Shown here: one piece after another, positions 34,609-42,907 of the stretch | Position numbering within the stretch: position 1 is the stretch's first letter | Layout: the number at the start of each line of letters is the position of its first letter | NCBI RefSeq assembly: GCF_050627025.1 | Contig: NZ_CP192472.1 | Origin: Variovorax paradoxus_P | GTDB taxonomy: Bacteria > Pseudomonadota > Gammaproteobacteria > Burkholderiales > Burkholderiaceae_C | Length of the DNA: 64,000 bases | Strand: one strand, 5' to 3' | Position numbers and translations under genes: made by a program | The notes under the pieces: generated by a model | Seen by the model: only the letters and a program-made list of their open reading frames with translations | What the model was told of the DNA's origin: nothing | The model's database searches: none

Positions 34609-35090
34609 ACTTCAACGACTGGCAAGAACAGCAGGACATTTCGCAGTTTCTGTTCCATGAGGCGCGCCTGCTCGACGAGCACCGCTGGGATGAATGGCTG
34701 CGGCTTTTCACGCCCGACGGGCTTTACTGGGTGCCGCTGGTGCACGGGCAGGCCGACCACCTCAACCACGCCTCGCTGTTCTGCGAAAACGCATTGCTGC
34801 GCTCGATGAGGGCGCGGCGGCTCGAGCAGGCCCGCGCCTATTCGCAGCAGCCACCCACTCGCACGGTACATGTGCTGGGCAACGTCTCGCTCGAGTCGCG
34901 CACCCAGGGCGGCTGCGTGGTGCGCTCGGCCTTCCAGCTTCTCGAATGGCGCAAGACCGAGCAGCGCGCATTCGGCGGCAGCGTGCTGCACACCCTGCGC
35001 CGCGAAGGCGACGCGTGGCGCATCGAGATGAAGCGCGTGGAGCTTGTCAATTGCGAAGCGCCTCACGAAGCCTTGCAGGTGTTCATGTGA
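34605..35090 (+). CDS. Aromatic-ring-hydroxylating dioxygenase, beta subunit
   Basis: 161 aa. Small SnoaL-like subunit of Rieske oxygenases: FLFHEARLLDEHRWDEWL at the N-terminus and DAWRIEMKRVEL near the end. It stabilises the alpha3beta3 hexamer and shapes the substrate pocket. ATG overlaps the alpha stop (ATGA) and its stop overlaps the next gene (GTGA). Confidence 0.93.
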   Translation: MNFNDWQEQQDISQFLFHEARLLDEHRWDEWLRLFTPDGLYWVPLVHGQADHLNHASLFCENALLRSMRARRLEQARAYSQQPPTRTVHVLGNVSLESRTQGGCVVRSAFQLLEWRKTEQRAFGGSVLHTLRREGDAWRIEMKRVELVNCEAPHEALQVFM

Positions 35091-35695
35091 CCAAGGCCGC
35101 GCTGCTGGCCATGCACTACCAGAACGACGTGCTCCACGCCGACGGCAAGGTGCGGGTGGGCGTGGCGGCCGACGACCCTGCGCGCCCGCGCCTGATTGCC
35201 TCGGCCGCGCGGCTGATTGCCGGTGCACGCGCGAGCGGTGTGCCGGTAATTTTTGTGCGCATTGCCTTTGCGCCGGGGTATGCGGATTGCCTGCGCAACA
35301 GCATGCTGTTCCGCCGCGTGGCCGAAACCGGCGCCGTGCTCGACGGGCAATGGGGCGCGGAGTTCTATAGCGAACTGGCACCGCTTTCCGGCGAAGCCGT
35401 CGTCACCCACAAGCGCAACAATCCGTTCTGGGCCAGCGGGCTCGAAGAAGCTGTGCGCAGCACCGGCGCCACACGGCTGTATGTGGCGGGCATTGCAACC
35501 AACCACGTGGTCGAGCACGGCGCACGCCACGCCAGCGACCTGGGTTATGACGTGGCGGTGGTGGCCGATGCATGCAGCACCGCGCAACCGCACCTGCATG
35601 CGGCCAGCCTGGAGACACTGGCAATGCTCGCGGACGTGATGCTCGTCGACGAAGCGATTGCACGCATGAAGAACAATGAGGTCTTCAGGACATGA
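35087..35695 (+). CDS. Isochorismatase-fold hydrolase lacking two catalytic residues
   Basis: 202 aa. The fold is clear: LLAMHYQND at the N-terminus, THKRNNPF, and GIATNHVVEHGARHA. In the family the first motif has catalytic Asp (DxQND) and the last has catalytic Cys (ATDHCV). Here the positions are His10 and Val141; only the Lys (Lys109) is kept. It is therefore either a catalytically altered enzyme (isochorismatases such as PhzD also lack the Cys but keep the Asp) or a non-enzymatic binding protein. GTG start overlaps the beta subunit stop, so it is a coupled part of the oxygenase operon. Confidence 0.88.
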   Translation: MTKAALLAMHYQNDVLHADGKVRVGVAADDPARPRLIASAARLIAGARASGVPVIFVRIAFAPGYADCLRNSMLFRRVAETGAVLDGQWGAEFYSELAPLSGEAVVTHKRNNPFWASGLEEAVRSTGATRLYVAGIATNHVVEHGARHASDLGYDVAVVADACSTAQPHLHAASLETLAMLADVMLVDEAIARMKNNEVFRT

Positions 35696-35714
35696 AAGAA
35701 GCGGAAGGTGCGCC

Positions 35715-36497
35715 ATGAGTCTGCAAGGCAAGGTTGCCATCGTCACCGGCGCGGCCGCCATGCTCGGCAGCGCCATCGCTCGTGCATTCGTGCAAGCCGG
35801 CGCGCAAGTGTTGGCTGTCGATATAGATGCCGGGCGCGGCCGGGCACTGCAGGCCGAACTGGGTAAGGGCTGCCGCTTTGCGGAGTGCGACATCGCATCC
35901 GACACCGCGATTGATGCGCTTCTGGCCGACGTGCTCGCCACCGAAGGCCGCATCGACTTTCTCATCAACAACGCGGTGGTCTACGGAGACAACGGCATGG
36001 CTGCCACCCGCGGCGAATGGCTGCACGCGCTGGACGTCAACCTGGTGTCGGGCGCGGTGCTGGTGCAAAAAGCCGCGGATGCGCTGGCCGCCCAACGCGG
36101 CGCCATCGTCAACATGGGGAGCGTCGGCGGCAAGTTCGGCACCGCCAACCGGGCGCTCTATCCCGCGGCCAAGGCGGCCATCTTGCAGCTCACGCGCAAC
36201 CAGGCCGCCACCCTGGCGCCGCTCGGCGTGCGCGTCAACTCGGTGTCGCCCGGCTGGACCTGGTCCGACGCATTGAGCCGCATGGCCGGCGGCGACCGCG
36301 CGCATGCCGACCGCATGGCGGCACCACTGCATCCGCTGGGCCGCGCGGGAGACCCGGACGACGTGGCGCAGGTGGTGCTTTTCCTGTGCTCCGGCGCCGC
36401 GCGCTTTGTGACCGGTGCCGATATTCCGGTCGATGGCGGCTTCTCGATGCTCGGGCCGGACCAGGGAAGGTCGGCCCGGGACTGGTTCGGCGCCTGA
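35715..36497 (+). CDS. SDR-family oxidoreductase, probable cis-diol dehydrogenase
   Basis: 260 aa. Classical short-chain dehydrogenase with Ser136, Tyr149 and Lys153 (YPAAK) and the NNA motif (INNAVV). The cofactor loop reads TGAAAMLGS, so the middle Gly of TGxxxGxG is Met, a modest departure. Located after the Rieske oxygenase, it would oxidise the cis-dihydrodiol to a catechol with NAD+. ATG 35715 is preceded by GGAAGG. It ends 5 nt before the convergent hydrolase gene. Confidence 0.9.
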   Translation: MSLQGKVAIVTGAAAMLGSAIARAFVQAGAQVLAVDIDAGRGRALQAELGKGCRFAECDIASDTAIDALLADVLATEGRIDFLINNAVVYGDNGMAATRGEWLHALDVNLVSGAVLVQKAADALAAQRGAIVNMGSVGGKFGTANRALYPAAKAAILQLTRNQAATLAPLGVRVNSVSPGWTWSDALSRMAGGDRAHADRMAAPLHPLGRAGDPDDVAQVVLFLCSGAARFVTGADIPVDGGFSMLGPDQGRSARDWFGA

Positions 36498-36502
36498 GCC
36501 GC

Positions 36503-37447
36503 TTATTCCCTGATGAAATTCAGCAAGTCATTGTTGAGCCGGTCCTTGTGCGTGTCGGCAAGGCCGTGCGGTGCACCTGCATAGACGATCAGCTTTGCGT
36601 TCTTGATCAGCTTGGCGGATGCCCTGCCGGATGCATCGATCGGCACGATCTGGTCGTCGTCGCCGTGCACGACAAGGGTCGGAACGTCGAAGCGCTTCAG
36701 GTCTTCGGTGAAGTCAGTGGCCGAGAACGCCGCGATCGAGTCGTAGGTGTTCTTGTGGCCGGCCTGCATGCCCTGCGCCCAGAACGACTGGATGGAGCCC
36801 TGCGACACCTTGGCGCCCGGCCGGTTGAAGCCGAAGAACGGACCCGAGGCAATGTCGAGATACAGCTGCGAGCGGTTCTCCAGCTCGCCCTTGCGGATGC
36901 CGTCGAACACCTCGATGGGGAGGCCGCCGGGGTTCTTGTCGGTCTTCAGCATGAGCGGGGGAACCGCGCTCACCAGCGCCGCCTTCTTCACACGGCTGGT
37001 GCCGTAGCGGCCGATGTAGCGCGCCACTTCGCCGCCGCCCGTGGAAAAGCCGACCAGCGTCACGTCCTTCACGCCGAGCGTGTTAATCACGGCCGCCAGG
37101 TCGTCGGCGTAGTGGTCCATGTCATTGCCTTCCCAGGGCTGGCTCGAACGGCCATGGCCGCGGCGGTCATGCGCAATCACGCGGTAGCCCTTGGAGGCGA
37201 GGAAAATCATTTGCGATTCCCAGCTGTCGGAGTTCAGCGGCCAGCCGTGGCTGAACGCGACCACCTGCCCATTCTTCGGACCCCAGTCCTTGTAGTAGAT
37301 CTGCACGCCGTCATTGGTGGTGATGTAGCTCGCGCTCTTTGCAACCGCGGCCGCCGGCTGGCGAACGGGCGACGGGTCGGCGGCAAACACGGCATTGGCG
37401 GCAACAGCCAGGGCGGCCAGGGCGAAGATGCGGGTAACGGCGTTCAT
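36503..37447 (-). CDS. Secreted alpha/beta hydrolase, non-heme haloperoxidase/arylesterase type
   Basis: 314 aa with a signal peptide (cleavage after about residue 23, AVFA). Haloperoxidase-type alpha/beta hydrolase: oxyanion motif FSHGWP, nucleophile Ser135 in GFSTGG, Asp265 in HGDDDQIVP and His294 in APHGL. These enzymes act as esterases and as cofactor-free perhydrolases. Export to the periplasm is unusual but seen in this genus group. Divergent from an AraC regulator, its likely controller. Confidence 0.93.
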   Translation of the reverse strand: MNAVTRIFALAALAVAANAVFAADPSPVRQPAAAVAKSASYITTNDGVQIYYKDWGPKNGQVVAFSHGWPLNSDSWESQMIFLASKGYRVIAHDRRGHGRSSQPWEGNDMDHYADDLAAVINTLGVKDVTLVGFSTGGGEVARYIGRYGTSRVKKAALVSAVPPLMLKTDKNPGGLPIEVFDGIRKGELENRSQLYLDIASGPFFGFNRPGAKVSQGSIQSFWAQGMQAGHKNTYDSIAAFSATDFTEDLKRFDVPTLVVHGDDDQIVPIDASGRASAKLIKNAKLIVYAGAPHGLADTHKDRLNNDLLNFIRE

Positions 37448-37562
37448 GTTTTTTCCTTCGATTTGGTTTGAGGTTTCAGGTCGGAATCGACAGAACGAAC
37501 TTTACGTGTGTGGCGAAACGATTGGTGATAAAAAGTCCGGATAACTTGACTTGGAGTATTTG

Positions 37563-38384
37563 ATGGCCGATAGGCTCGAAGCCTTGCTGACCCACTTTTC
37601 GGTCACCGCGCGGGTGTTTCACACCGGCGCGCTGTGCGGAATCAACGACCTGGACGGGGAGGGCGCAACGGGGCAACTGCACCTCGTGCGGCGCGGCAAA
37701 GTGGGCGTGAGCCACGGCGGCGCGGAGGTGTTGCGCGTCGAGCGGCCCAGCCTCCTGATGTATCCGCGGCCCATGGCGCACAGGTTCATTACCGACACCG
37801 TGCACGGTGCCGACTTTGCATGCGCGCACCTGCAGTTCGAGGGCGGCGCCGCAAACCCGATCCTGGCCGCACTGCCTGCGTTCGTCTGCCTGCCGCTGGA
37901 AGAAATAGACGGCACCGAGGGTGTACTGGAGCTGCTGTTCGAAGAGGCTTTCGAGCAGCGCTGTGGCAAGCAGGTGCTGCTGAACCGCCTGTTCGATGTG
38001 GTGCTCATACAGGTGCTCCGCCACCTGATGGAAAAAGGGCAAACCCGCTCGGGCCTGCTCGCCGGGCTTTCGCATCCGCGCCTGCGCAATGCCGTGGTGG
38101 CCATGCACGACCAGCCGGCGCTCGAATGGACGCTCGATGCACTTGCCGCGGAGGCGGGCATGTCGCGGAGCGTGTTTGCAACCCAGTTCCGCGACACCGT
38201 GGGGTGCACGCCGGGTGTCTACCTGCAGCGCTGGCGCGTTGGCCTTGCGCAGCAGGCATTGCGCCAGGGGCGCCCGCTCAAGCTCATTGCGCAAGAGGTC
38301 GGCTATGGAAGCGAGGCTGCGTTGTCGCGCGCTTTCAAGGCGCAAAGCGGCCTGTCGCCGCGGGAGTGGAAGCAGGCCGCATGA
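37563..38384 (+). CDS. AraC-family regulator with cupin_6 domain
   Basis: 273 aa. N-terminal cupin-like domain (LHLVRRGKVGVSHGG, LLMYPRPMAHRF, ACAHLQFEGG) and C-terminal AraC HTH pair (VGYGSEAALSRAFKAQSG). ATG 37563 has GGAG at 37553-37556; a TTG at 37551 overlaps that site. Divergent from the secreted hydrolase with a 115-nt shared gap, so it most likely regulates that gene. Confidence 0.92.
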   Translation: MADRLEALLTHFSVTARVFHTGALCGINDLDGEGATGQLHLVRRGKVGVSHGGAEVLRVERPSLLMYPRPMAHRFITDTVHGADFACAHLQFEGGAANPILAALPAFVCLPLEEIDGTEGVLELLFEEAFEQRCGKQVLLNRLFDVVLIQVLRHLMEKGQTRSGLLAGLSHPRLRNAVVAMHDQPALEWTLDALAAEAGMSRSVFATQFRDTVGCTPGVYLQRWRVGLAQQALRQGRPLKLIAQEVGYGSEAALSRAFKAQSGLSPREWKQAA

Positions 38385-38415
38385 GGCCTCGAGACTTGCG
38401 TCCCACCAGGTCTCG

Positions 38416-39309
38416 CTAGCCGGTGATGATTGGCTTGAGCGCGTCGATCTCAGTGGCAATGAAGTCGAAGAATGCGCTGACGCGGGCCGTCTTCCGAATC
38501 TCGGGCATCGCAAGGAGCCGCCAGTCCCGCGACAGCGCCGGAATCGGACCGAGAACCCGTTCCAGCTCCGGCTCCGAATCGCCGAGCGCTGTCGGCAGCG
38601 GTGCAATGCCCACGCCGGCCTTTGCCGACAACAGGAGCCCGAGCACGCTGCCGCTGCGGGCCACGATGTTCGCCCCCGGCGCCACCTGGCGCAGCCATTG
38701 GCTTGCACGGTGGCCCGACATGCTCTCTTCGAACCCCGCTACCGGGTGCGCCTGGATCTCTTCGATCGACGACGGTTTGCCGTGGCGCGCCACGTAGTCC
38801 CGGCTCGCGTACACGGCCCACAGCGAGTCGCCGACCTTGCGGCCGACCAGCACGGCATCGTCGGTGTCGCCTGAACGCAGCGCGACATCGGCCTCGCCGG
38901 TGCGCAGGTCGACGTACTTGTCGCTCATTACAAATTCAACGCGCAGCGCCGGATGCAGCGCATGAAAGCGATCCAGCAGGCCCGAGCGCGTCAACCTGTT
39001 CACGAGCGGCTCCGGGCAGGTGAGCCGGATCACGCCGGCGGCATTGCGCTTTGACGCAGCAAGCACCTGTTCGAACTCGCCCGCGGCCCGTTCGACCTCG
39101 CGCGCGGCTTCCAGCATTTCGATGCCGAAGACGGTGAGCGTGTAGCCCGTGGTATGCCGCTGCACGAGCGCACGGCCGATGTGCCGCTCCAGTGCGGTCA
39201 GTCGTCGCTGCACCGTCGACTGGTCGACCCCGAGGGCCCGGCCCGCAGCCAACGTGCTGCCGTGCTGCGCCACAGCCACGAAGTATTTCAGGTCGTTCCA
39301 GTCGAGCAT
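38416..39309 (-). CDS. LysR-family transcriptional regulator
   Basis: 297 aa. N-terminal winged HTH (YFVAVAQHGSTLAAGRALGVDQSTVQRRL) and C-terminal periplasmic-binding-like effector domain; of the group related to proteobacterial small-molecule efflux/redox regulators. Divergent from the Bug-type receptor gene with a 102-nt gap, in which no clear T-N11-A pair stands out. It probably regulates the receptor and methyltransferase genes. Confidence 0.92.
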   Translation of the reverse strand: MLDWNDLKYFVAVAQHGSTLAAGRALGVDQSTVQRRLTALERHIGRALVQRHTTGYTLTVFGIEMLEAAREVERAAGEFEQVLAASKRNAAGVIRLTCPEPLVNRLTRSGLLDRFHALHPALRVEFVMSDKYVDLRTGEADVALRSGDTDDAVLVGRKVGDSLWAVYASRDYVARHGKPSSIEEIQAHPVAGFEESMSGHRASQWLRQVAPGANIVARSGSVLGLLLSAKAGVGIAPLPTALGDSEPELERVLGPIPALSRDWRLLAMPEIRKTARVSAFFDFIATEIDALKPIITG

Positions 39310-39411
39310 GGCCCGTTATGCACTATTGCGGCCCCGTTCTGCAAGTCCGCGCCTTGTGGGCCATGGAGCTCCGGCCTACGCTGGAGTTGCCACACTACTT
39401 CAAGGCCACCC

Positions 39412-40437
39412 ATGAAGACAAGCTCCCTCACCAATGGCCGCATGCCCCGCCGCCGGGTGCTGATTGCCGGTGCCGCCGCAGCGGCTGCTGCAGCCTGCAG
39501 TTCCGCCTCCATCGGGCAGGCGGCATCGGGAGCGAAGCAGGAACGCCTTCGCATTCTTTGCACCGGTCCCGCAGGCAGCGTGCCGGACATCGTCGCGCGA
39601 ACCTTTGGCGAAGTGCTCGCCGGTGCCTTCGCGCAGCAGGTGGTTATCGACAACCGGCCAGGTGCGGCGGGGCAGATCGCGGTGCAGGCGCTGAAGTCGG
39701 CGCCTGCCGATGGCTCGACCTGGCTGCTGGGCCAAGGCGCGATTGCCAGCCTCTACCCAACCTTGTACGGAAAGCTCGGCTACGACCCGGCGCGAGACCT
39801 CGTGCCCGTGTCGCTTGCCGCAGAGATGAATCTTGGCGTGGCCGTGGGCAATGCCGTACCGGCGGAGGTTGCCGACACCAGGATGTTGATCGAATGGATG
39901 CGGCGCCATTCCGGCGAGGCCAACGCCGCCTCGCCCGGCACGGGCACCCTGCCGCACATTCTGGAAGTCATGCTGTTCGATCGGCCCGGGCTCGACTGGC
40001 GCCATGTTCCCTATCCGGGTGGCCCGCCCGCCATGGCGGCGCTCCTGGGCGGGCAGGTCGCCGTACTCGTGCTGCCGGAAGGCCTGCTGCTGCCGCAGCT
40101 CTCCGGCGGCCGTTTGCGGCTTCTCGGCACCTCGGGGCATGAGCGCAGCCGCTTCTCGCCCACGGTGCCCACGCTCGTCGAACAGGGCCACGCGCGATCG
40201 GTGATGCGCGAGTGGTTCGCCTTTTTTGCACCTGCCGGCACGCCGGCGCGTATTGCGGAACAGGCGTCGGAGGCAATCGGCAACGTCGTCGCGCGCGCCG
40301 GGCTGTTACGCCGCTTCGAGGATGCGGCCATGACGGCTGCGCAAAGCTCACCCTCGCAATTGGCCGCGAAGATAGACGACGACCGCCGGGCCTGGGTGCC
40401 CCTGCTGGTCAATGCCGGCATCCGGGGGGACGCATGA
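39412..40437 (+). CDS. Bug/TctC-family periplasmic solute receptor
   Basis: 341 aa. Export signal with MPRRRVLIAG and an Ala-rich core ending near CSS, so Tat secretion or lipidation is possible. Bug-family features: GPAGSVPDIVAR, VIDNRPGAAGQIA and a YPGGPPAMAALLGGQV segment. TctC-type receptors bind carboxylates for tripartite transport; in Burkholderiales many stand alone, as here. The ATGA overlap with the methyltransferase indicates co-translation. Confidence 0.92.
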   Translation: MKTSSLTNGRMPRRRVLIAGAAAAAAAACSSASIGQAASGAKQERLRILCTGPAGSVPDIVARTFGEVLAGAFAQQVVIDNRPGAAGQIAVQALKSAPADGSTWLLGQGAIASLYPTLYGKLGYDPARDLVPVSLAAEMNLGVAVGNAVPAEVADTRMLIEWMRRHSGEANAASPGTGTLPHILEVMLFDRPGLDWRHVPYPGGPPAMAALLGGQVAVLVLPEGLLLPQLSGGRLRLLGTSGHERSRFSPTVPTLVEQGHARSVMREWFAFFAPAGTPARIAEQASEAIGNVVARAGLLRRFEDAAMTAAQSSPSQLAAKIDDDRRAWVPLLVNAGIRGDA

Positions 40438-41273
40438 CGCACCCTGTTGTGAAAGCCTGGGACCGGGCTGCCGAAGGCTGGTCCGGCAGCACGCCGGTCA
40501 TTCATGCGTGGTTGCGCCAGGCAACCGCCGCGATGCTGTCCGAGGCCAGGCTCCAGCGGGGTGCACGCGTGCTAGACCTGGCCGCGGGTGCGGGCGACCA
40601 GACAAAGGACATCGCGCTTGCCGTCGGGCCGACGGGTGAAGTGCTGGCGACCGACATTTCGCCGAAGATCCTTGACTTCGCGCGCGGGCGCATCGAAGCG
40701 GCTGGCCTTGCCAACGTGCGCTTCGCCGTTGCAGACGCGGAGCAGCCGGTTCATGCGCGAACGCCTTTCGATGCGGTGATGTGCAGGCTCGGGCTCATGT
40801 TCTGCATGAACCCGGCCGCTGCACTGGCCGCAGCATTCGACGCGCTGCGACCGCGCGGCCGCTTCGTTGCGCTGGTGTTCGGCGACCCCGCAAACAACCC
40901 TTGCATCACGACCATGATGAAGGTGGCCCGCAAGCACCGGGGCTTGACCGGCAGCGTCTCGCCGTATGCCGATGGCGGTCTGTTCAGCCTTGCGGCACCG
41001 GGCAGGCTTTCAAGTCTGTTGACGGCGGCCGGCTATGCCGAGGTTGCAGTGAAACCGCTTGCGGCGCCGTTCGAGCTTCCTGACGCCGCTGCCTACGTCG
41101 CATTCGTTCGAAGTTCAGGTTCACCCATCATGGAAATACTCGCGCCGCTGGGTGCAACGGCGAGGGAGTTGGCCTGGAAAGAGATGGAGGAGGAGCTTGA
41201 GGAATTTCGCGGCGACCCGGGCTGGATTGGGCCCAACGAGCTCTTGCTCGGCTCGGCAACGCGGGCCGGCTGA
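40434..41273 (+). CDS. Class I SAM-dependent methyltransferase
   Basis: 279 aa. UbiE/Methyltransf_11-like: SAM loop VLDLAAGAGDQT, acidic ATDIS after strand 2, and ADAEQP. The frame is open upstream but the ATG overlapping the receptor stop is the start. Coupling to a solute receptor is unusual. Substrate unknown. Confidence 0.88.
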   Translation: MTHPVVKAWDRAAEGWSGSTPVIHAWLRQATAAMLSEARLQRGARVLDLAAGAGDQTKDIALAVGPTGEVLATDISPKILDFARGRIEAAGLANVRFAVADAEQPVHARTPFDAVMCRLGLMFCMNPAAALAAAFDALRPRGRFVALVFGDPANNPCITTMMKVARKHRGLTGSVSPYADGGLFSLAAPGRLSSLLTAAGYAEVAVKPLAAPFELPDAAAYVAFVRSSGSPIMEILAPLGATARELAWKEMEEELEEFRGDPGWIGPNELLLGSATRAG

Positions 41274-41369
41274 GGCTGGAGCTGGGGTCAGCGCATGGGG
41301 GCGGCTCGGGTTGCCGCCGGCACCATGGTGCGGTAGCCTCCCGGCTCCAACACTGCCAGGAGTCTCCTC

Positions 41370-42053
41370 ATGCCCAGTCGCTTCATTCTTTCTGCTGGCG
41401 CCGCTGTCGCGGCCACTGCACTGATCATCGGTTGCGGTGCCATGGGTCAGTCGGGCGGCGGGAACTCCATGAGCTTCTTCATCACCAGCGCCAATCCTGG
41501 CAAGGGCGGCGACCTCGGAGGCCTGGCCGGAGCCGACCGCTTCTGCCAGTCGCTGGCCGCCAGCGCGGGGGCGGGCAACAAGACGTGGCGCGCCTATTTG
41601 AGCACCGCTGCCGCAAACGGGCAGCCCGCTGTCAACGCACGTGACCGCATCGGCACCGGGCCGTGGACCAATGCCAAGGGAGTGGTCGTCGCCACCAGCG
41701 TGGCCGACCTGCACAGCGCCAATGCGAAGGTTGGCAAAGACACCTCGCTGACCGAGAAGGGCGAGGTTGTTTCGGGCTTCGGCGATCCGGTCAACCGCCA
41801 CGACATCCTCACCGGTTCGCGTCCCGACGGCACTGTGGCCGTGGCCGATCCGGGCAAGGACACCACCTGCGGCAACTGGACCAGGAGCGACGGCGGCTCC
41901 GCCATCGTGGGGCATCACGACCACAAGGGCACCAACCCCGATCCGGTGGCCAATGCTTCATGGAACTCTTCGCACGGTACGCGCGGCTGCAGCGTCGATC
42001 AGCTCAAGATGAGCGGCAGCGCCGGGCTGATGTACTGCTTTGCGGCGAATTAA
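41370..42053 (+). CDS. Exported lipoprotein with lectin-like (DUF1554-type) domain
   Basis: 227 aa. Lipoprotein signal with lipobox LIIGC (Cys22). The mature part has GDLGGLAGADRFCQSLA, TWRAYLST and RDRIGTGPWTNAKG, a pattern seen in C-type-lectin-like DUF1554 proteins, and paired Cys including CGNW, RGCSVDQL and YCFAAN that could form disulfides. AGGAG lies 9 nt before ATG. Likely surface or periplasmic; ligand unknown. Confidence 0.82.
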   Translation: MPSRFILSAGAAVAATALIIGCGAMGQSGGGNSMSFFITSANPGKGGDLGGLAGADRFCQSLAASAGAGNKTWRAYLSTAAANGQPAVNARDRIGTGPWTNAKGVVVATSVADLHSANAKVGKDTSLTEKGEVVSGFGDPVNRHDILTGSRPDGTVAVADPGKDTTCGNWTRSDGGSAIVGHHDHKGTNPDPVANASWNSSHGTRGCSVDQLKMSGSAGLMYCFAAN

Positions 42054-42152
42054 ATCTGGTGTTGACTGGCTCCGGAGCGGTGCTTGTGCTTCGCGCGCCT
42101 CGGTAACCGGACCGGCTACGGGGAAACGCGAAAACTGCGTCCTTCCGTATTC

Positions 42153-42419
42153 TTAGAACTGCGCCTGCGCGTCGCCCGTGCGGTCATGTACCCAGCGAAT
42201 CGCCTGCTGCTCTGCATGCCGGGTGGCCTCGGCCTCGGTCCCATAGACGATCTCGTCCGTGTCGTTGGGCAGTTGCGTTTCTTCTTCGTCCGCAGGTGTG
42301 CGGACAACCACGACGATGGGCTGATAGCCGCCGGGCACGGACTCCGCGCGAAGCTCGAAGCGGAAGCCGCGGTATTCAAGGGAGTGCCCGTCTGAAATGG
42401 GTGTGCTGTCGTCTGTCAT
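42153..42419 (-). CDS. Small conserved-looking hypothetical protein
   Basis: 88 aa. Soluble, acidic, with alternating strand/helix pattern (YRGFRFELRAESVPGGYQPIVVV, then EAEATRHAEQQAIRWVHDR) suggesting a small alpha/beta domain. No strong ribosome site. Not recognised; it is the most coding-like frame in this stretch. Confidence 0.6.
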   Translation of the reverse strand: MTDDSTPISDGHSLEYRGFRFELRAESVPGGYQPIVVVVRTPADEEETQLPNDTDEIVYGTEAEATRHAEQQAIRWVHDRTGDAQAQF

Positions 42420-42560
42420 GTCTGTTGGCCCGAGAGTTCCGGAAATCGTGCACCAGCTGCGAAGCGGCCGCGTGCAGGCATGCGGAGAAACTGCTTGAAG
42501 GACGGTGCGCCGTGGTCGGGAGGCGGCAAAGGGGGCAAAGGCGGCAACGGTCGGAGAAGT

Positions 42561-42752
42561 TCATTTTCCGGAGTCGATCCGGGCTTCATCGCGAGCGCGT
42601 TTGCCGCGGAGAGGCCTTTGCTCCAGATAGCGTTCCCACAGATACAGCGCTGGCAGGGCAAACAAGTGCATTGCCGCCGCGAGGATGCCAGCGCAGAACA
42701 GGGCGATTGCCACCAATGGGCTTACCGCGACCCCCAGGATCGTTCTGAACAT
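42561..42752 (-). CDS. Small membrane protein downstream of the PP2C-kinase gene
   Basis: 63 aa. A single long hydrophobic segment (about residues 5-40, FRTILGVAVSPLVAIALFCAG...) followed by a basic tail (RPLRGKRARDEARID). It follows the kinase gene on the same strand after a 155-nt gap in which nothing else is seen. The start is inferred, with no strong ribosome site. Function unknown. Confidence 0.5.
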   Translation of the reverse strand: MFRTILGVAVSPLVAIALFCAGILAAAMHLFALPALYLWERYLEQRPLRGKRARDEARIDSGK

Positions 42753-42907
42753 ATGGGCTTGAAGATTGAAAGCTCGATGACCCACAAAGCTAATCGCACG
42801 CAATCGGAAGGTCGTACGGCTGCGCTGACGGATTACGTAGGATGCTTCCCGGTCGAGTCTTGGCCGGGAGGCATGCGGCCAACTGCCCGTCTCTGCAAAT
42901 CCAACCC

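Noticed and set aside
42420..42560. Possible small gene between the 88-aa and 63-aa genes
   Set aside because: Open frames here are short, have no ribosome site and no protein-like composition.
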